Of a DNA stretch of 5,426 nucleotides, positions 1 to 5,391 are shown in pieces. This stretch comes from CAINVV01 sp964506325 (GTDB lineage Bacteria > Bacteroidota > Bacteroidia > Bacteroidales > Prolixibacteraceae): NCBI GenBank assembly GCA_964506325.1, contig CAZDLO010000169.1, positions 1 through 5,426 of the forward strand. Reading direction: 5' to 3'. The notes under the pieces are model-generated. The model was not told the DNA's origin and made no database searches. It saw only the letters and a list, made by a program, of their open reading frames with translations. A program made the translations under genes and the position numbers. Every line of letters starts with the position of its first letter. Position 1 is the first letter of the stretch.

Positions 1-63
1 GTAAAGAAATAAGAAATGGGGCATTACCACTTTACTGCGATACGAGTGAGCACAGGTCCCCTT

Positions 64-110
64 CACTCATAACTCCTCACTCATAATTCATAACTCATAA
101 CTCATAACTC
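64..110 (-). repeat. Heptamer tandem array (GAGTTAT) directly after korB stop
   Basis: Read on the minus strand, the bases right after the korB TAG stop are three perfect GAGTTAT units, then GAATTAT, GAGTGAG, another GAGTTAT and a partial unit. The array is in the sense orientation of korB and starts with no spacer. Related 7-bp units follow the two other complete genes or operons of the window. The function is unknown. No G/C-rich hairpin plus T-run terminator is visible between here and the left edge. Bases 1-63 beyond the array show no recognisable gene. Confidence 0.9.
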
Positions 111-1127
111 CTACTCCACCCTCCAGGTATTCCCGCTGGCCAGCAGATCATCCACGCAGGAAATCCTTGATTTGGCTTTAGCCTCGGCAATCTGCTCGAC
201 CATGGCCTGGTCGTAAACTTTGGATGGCACGGCACGGATAACACCCATGGCAACAGGGAATTCAGGCAGTTTCATGCTGATGAGCGACTGGTGCAGGAAT
301 CCGTCCTGGTCGGCTACATCGTGCACGAGGAGGTCTTCCTCCCTGACACCACCTTCACCAAGTTTTACAACCCGGAGCTTGCCTTTCTCGAGGACAATGC
401 CCTTGTCGCGGTTGTTGCCAAATATCATCGGCTCACCATGTTTCAGGAAGATCTGGTTCTCTTCCCTTGTTTTGGGGTTGGTAATGGCCTCGTGAACCCC
501 TTCGTTGAAGATGACGCAGTTCTGAAGCACCTCCACCACAGAGGTGCCTTTGAAACCGGCTGCCTCTTCAAAAATTTCCTGTGAATGTTTCAGGTTGTTG
601 TCTACGCAGCGTGCAAAAAAGGAACCTCCTGCTCCCAGTACCAGCCGACCCGGAACAAAAGGATCTTCTATGGTACCAAGGGGTGAAGTCTTGGAGACAA
701 AGCCACGGTCGGTGGTGGGTGAATACTGGCCCTTGGTAAGGCCGTAAATCTTATTGTTGAAAAGGATGATGTTCAGATCGATATTCCGTCGGATGGTATG
801 GATAAAATGGTTACCGCCAATGGCCAGGGCATCGCCGTCACCGGTGATTTCCCAGACAGTCAGTTTCGGATTGGCACATTTAACGCCCGAGGCAATCGCT
901 GCCGCACGTCCATGGATGGTATGAAAACCATAGGTGCTCATATAATAAGGGAATCGCGAAGAGCAGCCAATACCGGAAATAACGGCAAAATTCTCGTGCC
1001 TGATGCCTAGGTTGGCCATGGCCTTCTGGATTCCGTTCAATACGGCATGGTCACCGCATCCGGGGCACCATCTTACTTCATTTTCACTCTTGAAGTCCTT
1101 AAGGGTATAGTTCAATGCTTCGATCAT
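111..1127 (-). CDS. korB: 2-oxoglutarate:ferredoxin oxidoreductase, beta subunit (TPP-binding)
   Basis: This is the catalytic thiamine-diphosphate subunit of a 2-oxoacid:ferredoxin oxidoreductase. With KorA it would convert 2-oxoglutarate, CoA and oxidised ferredoxin to succinyl-CoA, CO2 and reduced ferredoxin, or run in reverse, in the cytoplasm. The 338-aa length is normal for the family. Visible motifs are WCPGCGDH near residues 20-27 (Cys21, Cys24), GIGCSSR with Cys55, and LQNC with Cys204; these four cysteines match the family's single [4Fe-4S] cluster ligands. The TPP/Mg signature runs from GDG (97-99) to NN (124-125), followed by YGLTKGQYSPTT (128-139). The ATG at 1127 is chosen because it lies 2 nt after the korA stop and has a GGAGG at good spacing. 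An in-frame second stop (TGA) follows the TAG within the heptamer array. Substrate choice (2-oxoglutarate rather than pyruvate or a branched 2-oxoacid) rests on the fused gamma-alpha partner and overall resemblance and is less certain than the family. Confidence 0.9.
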   Translation of the reverse strand: MIEALNYTLKDFKSENEVRWCPGCGDHAVLNGIQKAMANLGIRHENFAVISGIGCSSRFPYYMSTYGFHTIHGRAAAIASGVKCANPKLTVWEITGDGDALAIGGNHFIHTIRRNIDLNIILFNNKIYGLTKGQYSPTTDRGFVSKTSPLGTIEDPFVPGRLVLGAGGSFFARCVDNNLKHSQEIFEEAAGFKGTSVVEVLQNCVIFNEGVHEAITNPKTREENQIFLKHGEPMIFGNNRDKGIVLEKGKLRVVKLGEGGVREEDLLVHDVADQDGFLHQSLISMKLPEFPVAMGVIRAVPSKVYDQAMVEQIAEAKAKSRISCVDDLLASGNTWRVE

Positions 1128-1129
1128 GG

Positions 1130-2971
1130 TTATTCCTCCAATAGTTTAACAAAGTGAACGGATAGTTCGTGGATGGTAAATGGCAATCCCTGAACCTTGT
1201 TGAATTGTTGATAGCTGAACCCTGGATGCTTGTCGCGCAGATAGCTGACAAACTGCCCGAGGTTAAGTTCGCAGACGACAATTTTTTTGAATCTTGCGAA
1301 CACCTCTGCCGTATTTGCAGGCAGCGGTTTGATGTAATTAAAATGAGCAAGGCTCACTTTGGTACCATTTTCAATCAGTTCACGAACTGCTGTATCCAGG
1401 TGGCCGAGCGTTCCGCCCCAGCCTACAACCAGCAAATCCCCTGACTCATCGCCCACCAGTTGAAGGTCGGGTATCATATCTACAACGCGTTCGACCTTGT
1501 CCCTGCGTATCTCGCACATAACCTGGTGATTGGCCGGGTCATGACTGACATTGCCGTTGGCATCCTTCTCGAGTCCGCCGATCCGGTGCTGGAAGCCGTC
1601 CATGCCGGGGAAAGCCCACTCGCGTGCCAGCGTTTTCTCATCGCGGCCGTAAGGTTTGAACAGGGATGCATCTTTGGCGATGCGCGGAGTAATGGAAGGC
1701 ATTTCGGCAACCTTCGGCACCTTGAAAGGTTCGGTACCGTTACCAAGGAAACCGTCGGTCAGCAGCACAACCGGAACCATTCGTTCCAGGGCTATCTTGG
1801 CCGACATATAGGCATAATGAAAACAATCTGAAGGAGTGGAGGCGGCAACAACGACGACGGGGCTTTCGCCGTTTCTGCCGTAGAGTGTCTGCATTAGGTC
1901 CGACTGCTCAGTCTTGGTGGGAAGACCTGTTGATGGTCCGCCACGCTGAACGTTGACAACAACCAGGGGAAGTTCGGCCATAACAGAAAGTCCGAGTGCC
2001 TCGGACTTCAGGGCAAAACCCGGTCCAGACGTCGAAGTGACGGCCAGGTTGCCGGCAAAAGCCGCACCGATGGAGGTACAAATCCCGGCAATCTCATCTT
2101 CAGCCTGGAAGCTTTTGACGCCCAGATCCTTTCTTTCGGAGAGAGCCTGCAATACTTCGGTGGCAGGGGTGATGGGATATGAACCTATAAAAAGCTCCAG
2201 GCCAGACTTTTCAGCAGCTGCAAGCAATCCCCAGGCAGTTGCATAGTTGCCGTTGATATTGCGGTAAAGCCCCTTTTCGATCGGCGCCGGATGTACCACA
2301 TACCTCGGGGTCATGTGCTGCAGGTTCGATGCATAGTTGTAACCTGCATGCAGGACCCTCAGGTTGGATTCAAGGACAAGCTCCTTTTTCCCGAATTTCT
2401 TTTTAAGGTAGTTTTCTATATAATCCAGTGGCTTGCTGAAAATCCAGCAAATCAGTCCGAGGGCAAACATATTTTTGCTCCGGAGGATACTTTTGTTGTC
2501 TATTTCAAGGTCTTTGAGAGCTTCCCGGGTAAGTTGCGTGATAGGAACCGGCACCTTGTTGTAATCCAAAAGGTTAAGCTCAGTGAATGGATCTTCCGTA
2601 ACAAACTTTGCCTTTTCAAGGTTTTTCTGGCTGAAACTGTCGGAATCATAAAAAATCGTTCCCCCGGGCATCATGAATTTGGCATTGGCCTTCACTGCAG
2701 CGGGATTCATTGCCACCAGAACGTGCGCAAGGTCACCGGGTGTACTGATCTTCTTTTTACCAAACTGTATCTGGAAACCTGAGACTCCGGCAACGGTTCC
2801 CTGTGGAGCACGAATTTCCGAAGGATAATCTGGAAATGTCGAGATATCGTTCCCCAGCAAGGCTGTAGTGTCAGAAAACAGGGTGCCTGTAAGCTGCATT
2901 CCATCTCCTGAATCGCCCGAAAACCGGATCGAAACCTCTTCAAGTTCTATCACTTTTGTTTGAATGGACAT
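1130..2971 (-). CDS. korA: 2-oxoglutarate:ferredoxin oxidoreductase, fused gamma-alpha subunit
   Basis: This is the partner of KorB, a natural fusion of the gamma and alpha domains of 2-oxoacid:ferredoxin oxidoreductases. Numbered from the ATG at 2971 (613 aa), the gamma domain starts with FSGDSGDGMQLTG at about residues 17-29 and continues through PPxY-like acidic and glycine segments to about 200. The alpha (pyrimidine-binding) domain begins near 238 and carries the hallmark YPITPATEV (265-273), then FQAEDE (288-293), TSTSGPGF (313-320) and RGGPSTG (343-349). A transketolase C-terminal-type domain follows from about 510 (LLVVGWGGT). No ferredoxin-like delta domain or subunit is present, so an external ferredoxin should accept the electrons from the cluster in KorB. 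The reading frame extends upstream to a TTG at 2980, but the ATG at 2971 gives a normal N-terminus and fits the candidate promoter. Gene order and fusion match the two-subunit KorAB type. A 2-oxoisovalerate or other 2-oxoacid specificity cannot be excluded. Confidence 0.88.
   Translation of the reverse strand: MSIQTKVIELEEVSIRFSGDSGDGMQLTGTLFSDTTALLGNDISTFPDYPSEIRAPQGTVAGVSGFQIQFGKKKISTPGDLAHVLVAMNPAAVKANAKFMMPGGTIFYDSDSFSQKNLEKAKFVTEDPFTELNLLDYNKVPVPITQLTREALKDLEIDNKSILRSKNMFALGLICWIFSKPLDYIENYLKKKFGKKELVLESNLRVLHAGYNYASNLQHMTPRYVVHPAPIEKGLYRNINGNYATAWGLLAAAEKSGLELFIGSYPITPATEVLQALSERKDLGVKSFQAEDEIAGICTSIGAAFAGNLAVTSTSGPGFALKSEALGLSVMAELPLVVVNVQRGGPSTGLPTKTEQSDLMQTLYGRNGESPVVVVAASTPSDCFHYAYMSAKIALERMVPVVLLTDGFLGNGTEPFKVPKVAEMPSITPRIAKDASLFKPYGRDEKTLAREWAFPGMDGFQHRIGGLEKDANGNVSHDPANHQVMCEIRRDKVERVVDMIPDLQLVGDESGDLLVVGWGGTLGHLDTAVRELIENGTKVSLAHFNYIKPLPANTAEVFARFKKIVVCELNLGQFVSYLRDKHPGFSYQQFNKVQGLPFTIHELSVHFVKLLEE
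1135..1139 (-). promoter_or_regulatory. Shine-Dalgarno of korB inside the 3' end of korA
   Basis: On the minus strand GGAGG lies 7 nt before the korB ATG and overlaps the last Leu-Glu-Glu codons and the stop of korA. This spacing suits ribosome binding, and the 2-nt gap between the genes suggests translational coupling, so that the two subunits are made in similar amounts. It stands out because the other gene starts in the window have A/T-rich leaders without a clear Shine-Dalgarno, as is common in Bacteroidota. Confidence 0.75.
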
Positions 2972-2992
2972 AAGGTTCAAATAATTATTTGC

Positions 2993-3000
2993 TACTTTTG
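2993..3000 (+). promoter_or_regulatory. Candidate -7 element for the carbonic anhydrase gene
   Basis: TACTTTTG matches the Bacteroidota sigma-ABfr -7 consensus TAnnTTTG and ends 27 nt before the ATG at 3028. No convincing TTTG -33 element lies at the usual 19-21 nt distance, so the call rests on the -7 match and position. It sits almost back to back with the minus-strand element at 3006-3013. Confidence 0.45.
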
Positions 3001-3005
3001 ACCCA

Positions 3006-3013
3006 CAAAATTA
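3006..3013 (-). promoter_or_regulatory. Candidate -7 element for the korAB operon
   Basis: On the minus strand TAATTTTG matches the Bacteroidota -7 consensus TAnnTTTG and lies 34 nt upstream of the korA ATG at 2971, which would leave a leader of roughly 25-30 nt. As with the opposite promoter, I see no good -33 TTTG at the usual spacing. Only five bases separate it from the plus-strand -7 element. Confidence 0.45.
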
Positions 3014-3027
3014 AACTTTTTTAGAAA

Positions 3028-3549
3028 ATGGCCATCATAAAAACGCTGCGGGGCAAAACACCTGTTATGGGTAAAAACTGTTACCTGGCAGAAAACGCTG
3101 TAGTGATCGGTGATACTATCATTGGCGATAATTGCAGCCTTTGGTTTGGGGTGGTTTTGCGCGGTGATGTGAATTACATCCGCATCGGAAACAATGTAAA
3201 CATCCAGGACAATGCAGTCATTCACGGCACATTTGAGAGGTCGGCCACCAACATCGGCGACAATGTCTCCATTGCCCATGGTGCCATAGTCCACGGCTGC
3301 ACCATCCATGACAACGTCCTGATCGGCATGAATGCGGTGATTCTTGATGATGCGGAGATCCACAGCCACAGCATCGTCGCTGCGGGAGCCGTCGTAACCA
3401 AAGGTACTGTTATTGAATCTGGATCCGTTTATGCCGGATCACCGGCCAAAAAAATCAAGGAAATCAATCTTGAGCTGATCGAAGGAGAGATCAACAGGAT
3501 AGCAAAAAATTACCTGACCTACTCGGGATGGTACAAGGAGGAGATATGA
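3028..3549 (+). CDS. Gamma-class carbonic anhydrase family protein (left-handed beta-helix, YrdA/PaaY-like)
   Basis: This 173-aa protein is built of hexapeptide repeats forming a left-handed beta-helix. It belongs to the gamma carbonic anhydrase / YrdA / PaaY group, which are cytoplasmic trimers binding a metal at subunit interfaces. The three histidine ligands are visible: His66 in NIQDNAVIHG, then His84 and His89 in SIAHGAIVHGC, with the five-residue spacing of the archetype Cam. The conserved Arg45 and Asp47 (LRGD) and Gln60-Asp61 are also present. The gap between His66 and His84 is short, so the acidic loop of Cam with its proton-shuttle glutamate is missing, as in CamH-like members. Carbonic anhydrase activity is therefore plausible but not certain; some relatives are thioesterases or inactive. 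The ATG at 3028 starts the helix at the usual place and has an A-rich leader. The gene is divergent from korAB. Its last two codons and its stop lie inside a heptamer repeat array. Confidence 0.87.
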   Translation: MAIIKTLRGKTPVMGKNCYLAENAVVIGDTIIGDNCSLWFGVVLRGDVNYIRIGNNVNIQDNAVIHGTFERSATNIGDNVSIAHGAIVHGCTIHDNVLIGMNAVILDDAEIHSHSIVAAGAVVTKGTVIESGSVYAGSPAKKIKEINLELIEGEINRIAKNYLTYSGWYKEEI

Positions 3550-3582
3550 GATATGAGACATGAGATATAAGACATGAGATAT
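3541..3582 (+). repeat. Heptamer tandem array (GAGATAT/GAGACAT) overlapping the carbonic anhydrase stop
   Basis: Six head-to-tail 7-bp units can be read: GAGATAT, GAGATAT, GAGACAT, GAGATAT, AAGACAT, GAGATAT. The first unit and the start of the second encode the last Glu-Ile codons and the TGA stop (3547-3549) of the upstream gene, so the repeat reaches into the coding sequence. A second in-frame stop (TAA, 3568-3570) lies in the array. The unit resembles GAGTTAT of the other arrays at five of seven positions and has the same orientation relative to the gene. Confidence 0.9.
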
Positions 3583-3625
3583 GGTCCTATGCCCTCTGCT
3601 CTCTCGGTTTTTCCTGTTTTTTTCC

Positions 3626-3632
3626 TATTTTG
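3626..3632 (+). promoter_or_regulatory. Weak candidate -7 region for the sugar permease gene
   Basis: TATTTTG is one base short of the TAnnTTTG consensus and lies 28 nt before the ATG at 3661, the expected place. The upstream DNA (3607-3623) is T-rich but contains no clear TTTG -33 box. It overlaps the 12-bp palindrome that follows. Confidence 0.3.
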
Positions 3633-3640
3633 CATGCAAA
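3629..3640. promoter_or_regulatory. 12-bp perfect palindrome, possible operator of the permease gene
   Basis: TTTGCATGCAAA is identical to its reverse complement and lies 20 bp upstream of the permease ATG, overlapping the candidate -7 element. A dimeric repressor site at this position would block transcription, which is a common arrangement for sugar-transport genes. No regulator gene is in the window, and the symmetry does not extend beyond 12 bp, so this is tentative. Confidence 0.35.
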
Positions 3641-3660
3641 CTAATTAAATTCACTGATAC

Positions 3661-4938
3661 ATGACCCAAAACGCTGTTGTCGGAGCAAAATCAAAAGGTT
3701 CCTACCTGGTGCCAATGATCATCATTGCTGCATTGTTTTTCATTTTCGGATTCGTTACATGGCTCAACGGGATCCTTATTCCTTACCTTAAAATCGCCTG
3801 CCAGTTAACCAACTTCCAGTCGATGTTCGTGGCTTTTGCCTTTTACATCGCCTATTTCGTGATGGGACTTCCCTCCTCCTGGGTACTGAAGAAAACAGGT
3901 TTTAAAAATGGTATGATGGTTGGACTATGGGTCATGGCCCTCGGTTCGCTAATTTTCATTCCGGCGGCGTTATCCCGCACCTATGGGTTGTTCCTGACCG
4001 GGCTCTTTGTAATGGGTACCGGACTAACCATTCTGCAAACTGCAGTAAATCCATATGTTACCATACTCGGACCAAGAGAAAGTGCTGCCCAGAGAATCAG
4101 CATTATGGGTATTTGCAACAAGATGGCAGGCGCCATCGCTCCCCTGATTCTGGCTTACTACATCCTGGCAGATGGTGACTCATTCGTGGCCAGCCTGGCC
4201 CAGATGGATGAAGCTGCCCGGACTGTAGCGCTTAACGCTCTTGCTCACAGGGTAATCGGACCTTATGCAGTAATGACTGTCATCTTTTTTCTGCTTGGAA
4301 TCAGCGTTCGCTATTCACCGCTTCCGGAAATTGAAGCTGAAAGTGACGACGAAATGGATGCAGGCGGAGCAACTGCCAAGACAAGCATCTGGCAGTTCCC
4401 ACACCTTATCCTGGGCGTAGTGACACTCTTCTTCTACGTGGGTGCAGAAGTAATTGCGGGTGATACAATCATGAGGTATGGGATGTCGCTGGGCATTGAA
4501 ATATCAGCTGCCAAAGTATTCACCTCCTACACACTGATCTCCATGACGGTAGCCTATCTCCTGGGCATCATACTTATTCCAAGGTTTATTTCACAGCGAA
4601 TGGCTCTTCAGTGGTGCGGGATCCTGGGGATTGTTTTCCTGATTGGGGCATTGAATACCACCGGAATAACTTCAGTTTACTTCATCGCTATTCTCGGATT
4701 TGCCAATGCGCTGGTATGGCCTGCCATCTGGCCGCTTGCCATCCACAACCTGGGACGGTTTATCAAAACCGGTTCGGCAATGCTCATCATGGCTATTCTC
4801 GGCGGTGCATTGCTTCCGCTATTGTGGGGAAAACTGGCCGATATTTATACTCCCCAGCTGGCTTACCTGGTCATACTTCCAAGTTACCTGCTGTTCATCT
4901 ATTATTCCGTCTGGGGATACAAGAAGAAGAACTGGTGA
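3661..4938 (+). CDS. Sugar MFS permease, GluP/FucP family
   Basis: This 425-aa inner-membrane protein has about twelve hydrophobic segments (roughly residues 15-42, 53-74, 82-101, 107-130, 146-170, 198-218, 247-266, 286-306, 316-332, 336-357, 369-390, 399-418). It belongs to the FHS (fucose-galactose-glucose:H+ symporter) family. Family signatures include FFIFGFVTWLNGILIPYLK (26-44), PSSWVLKKTGFKNGM (71-85), LQTAVNPYVT (125-134) and RISIMGICNK (145-154). The two protonatable residues of E. coli FucP, Asp46 and Glu135, appear to correspond to Gly37 (in LNGILIP) and Gln126 (in LQTAVNP). This points away from fucose/H+ symport and towards the GluP-type glucose/galactose or NagP-type N-acetylglucosamine transporters. 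The central loop (about 221-245) is acidic, with EAESDDEMD. The substrate cannot be fixed from sequence alone. The ATG at 3661 precedes a short polar tail before TM1. The gene seems to be its own transcription unit, and a heptamer array begins 5 nt after its stop. Confidence 0.9.
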   Translation: MTQNAVVGAKSKGSYLVPMIIIAALFFIFGFVTWLNGILIPYLKIACQLTNFQSMFVAFAFYIAYFVMGLPSSWVLKKTGFKNGMMVGLWVMALGSLIFIPAALSRTYGLFLTGLFVMGTGLTILQTAVNPYVTILGPRESAAQRISIMGICNKMAGAIAPLILAYYILADGDSFVASLAQMDEAARTVALNALAHRVIGPYAVMTVIFFLLGISVRYSPLPEIEAESDDEMDAGGATAKTSIWQFPHLILGVVTLFFYVGAEVIAGDTIMRYGMSLGIEISAAKVFTSYTLISMTVAYLLGIILIPRFISQRMALQWCGILGIVFLIGALNTTGITSVYFIAILGFANALVWPAIWPLAIHNLGRFIKTGSAMLIMAILGGALLPLLWGKLADIYTPQLAYLVILPSYLLFIYYSVWGYKKKNW

Positions 4939-4943
4939 AAAGG

Positions 4944-4973
4944 TTATGAGTTATGAGTTATGAGTTATGAATT
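4944..4973 (+). repeat. Heptamer tandem array (TTATGAG) after the permease stop
   Basis: Four units, TTATGAG three times and TTATGAA once, plus two further T bases follow the permease TGA by 5 nt. The unit is the same as in the korB array (a rotation of GAGTTAT) and is again in the sense orientation of the gene it follows. In-frame translation past the TGA would meet a second TGA at 4954-4956 inside the array. Confidence 0.9.
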
Positions 4974-4992
4974 GGCGGGTAGCAATGGACTG

Positions 4993-5007
4993 AATGTTAA
5001 AAACATT
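4993..5007 (+). terminator. Weak A/T stem-loop downstream of the permease
   Basis: AATGTT and AACATT can pair around a three-base AAA loop, followed by TTTA. The six-pair stem contains only one G-C pair per arm, so it is a poor intrinsic terminator. It is listed because it is the only simple hairpin found between the permease and the downstream repeats. Confidence 0.2.
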
Positions 5008-5024
5008 TTAGTGCTTCATTATTA

Positions 5025-5043
5025 ATAACTTATAACTTATAAT
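5025..5043 (-). repeat. Left part of an inverted heptamer array, interrupted by the IS remnant
   Basis: Two ATAACTT units and a truncated ATAAT are read on the plus strand. They are the reverse complement type of the TTATGAG units at 4944-4973. The partial unit ends exactly where the insertion-sequence remnant seems to begin, and the array resumes in phase at 5360. Confidence 0.75.
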
Positions 5044-5359
5044 GACTGTCTCGTTAAAAGAGACTTATTAGCTGTTGAATACAATTTAGTTCATTGGCCA
5101 TTTTGTAATCAGTATTTGCCAGTAGTTCTATTTCAGGCGATTTATCATGTAGAGATAAACTTGGAATTTGTAATATTTCGTAGGTTAACCTATCAATTTT
5201 TAGCGATTTCTCTCAGATTGCCCTCAAACTGCCAACCCTAATTTGTTGATATAGTAATATATACACTTTTCTGAAATCGTCACGAAAGAAATTAACCTAT
5301 AAATAATTGATTATCATAATTTTGAAAGAATGCTTTAATATTTAATCGGGACACTAGTG
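5044..5359 (-). mobile_element. 316-bp internally deleted IS4-type insertion sequence (MITE-like remnant)
   Basis: The segment joins the two ends of an insertion sequence and lacks most of the transposase gene. The end near 5047 reads TGTCTCGTTAAA; the reverse complement of the other end near 5353 reads TGTCCCGATTAAA, an imperfect terminal inverted repeat. Inside, the minus strand has a non-coding leader with stops (about 5213-5341) followed by the transposase C-terminus (5054-5212). Boundaries come from the flanks: ATAAT precedes the element (5039-5043) and follows it (5360-5364), and removing the element with one ATAAT restores a continuous 7-bp array. Five-bp duplications are shorter than usual for IS4 elements (commonly about 8-13), so the exact ends are tentative. 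It cannot transpose by itself. Confidence 0.7.
5054..5212 (-). pseudogene. C-terminal fragment of an IS4-family transposase
   Basis: Fifty-two codons before a TAA stop are open on the minus strand, preceded in frame by a TGA (5213-5215) and further upstream by a TAG. The peptide contains LKIDRLTYEILQIPSLSL and ends in QQLISLF. From memory this resembles the extreme C-terminus of DDE transposases of IS4-family elements frequent in Bacteroidota, whose pattern is LKIDRSxYEILQILxISLxDKTP. The match is recalled, not computed. Nothing of the catalytic DDE domain remains, so this is a relic. Its stop codon overlaps the terminal repeat, which is common in compact insertion sequences. Confidence 0.68.
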
Positions 5360-5387
5360 ATAATTCATAATTCATAACTCATAACTT
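5360..5387 (-). repeat. Right part of the inverted heptamer array, upstream of the last gene
   Basis: Four units follow the IS remnant without a gap: ATAATTC, ATAATTC, ATAACTC, ATAACTT, then a short T-run. The array ends 4 nt before the ATG at 5392, so the untranslated leader of that gene would lie inside the repeat and perhaps the IS remnant. The orientation is opposite to the array after the permease, giving a long inverted repeat across the intergenic region. Confidence 0.85.
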
Positions 5388-5391
5388 TTTA

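Noticed and set aside
17..62. GGGG (17-20) and CCCC (58-61) as a terminator stem for korB
   Set aside because: The arms are only four bases, about 37 bases apart, with no further pairing and no T-run after them on the minus strand.
3..86. Plus-strand open frame entering from the left edge and stopping at a TAA in the heptamer array
   Set aside because: Only 27 codons, no recognisable sequence, and its stop is supplied by the repeat, which has stops in every frame; chance is sufficient.
1460..1831. 123-codon plus-strand open frame opposite korA
   Set aside because: Antisense shadow; its composition is explained by the codon structure of korA and the peptide resembles no family I know.
2291..2782. 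163-codon plus-strand open frame opposite korA
   Set aside because: It is the antisense shadow of korA, has no recognisable motif or ribosome binding site, and korA is clearly the conserved gene.
2978..2980. TTG at 2980 as the start of korA
   Set aside because: It would add only three residues; the ATG at 2971 is a standard codon and gives a normal N-terminus for the gamma domain.
2992..3369. 125-codon minus-strand open frame opposite the carbonic anhydrase gene
   Set aside because: It would cover the divergent promoter region and lies antisense to a gene with complete family motifs.
64..5387. CRISPR array interpretation of the tandem repeats
   Set aside because: The units are 7 bp, directly adjacent and without spacers, so they do not have CRISPR architecture.
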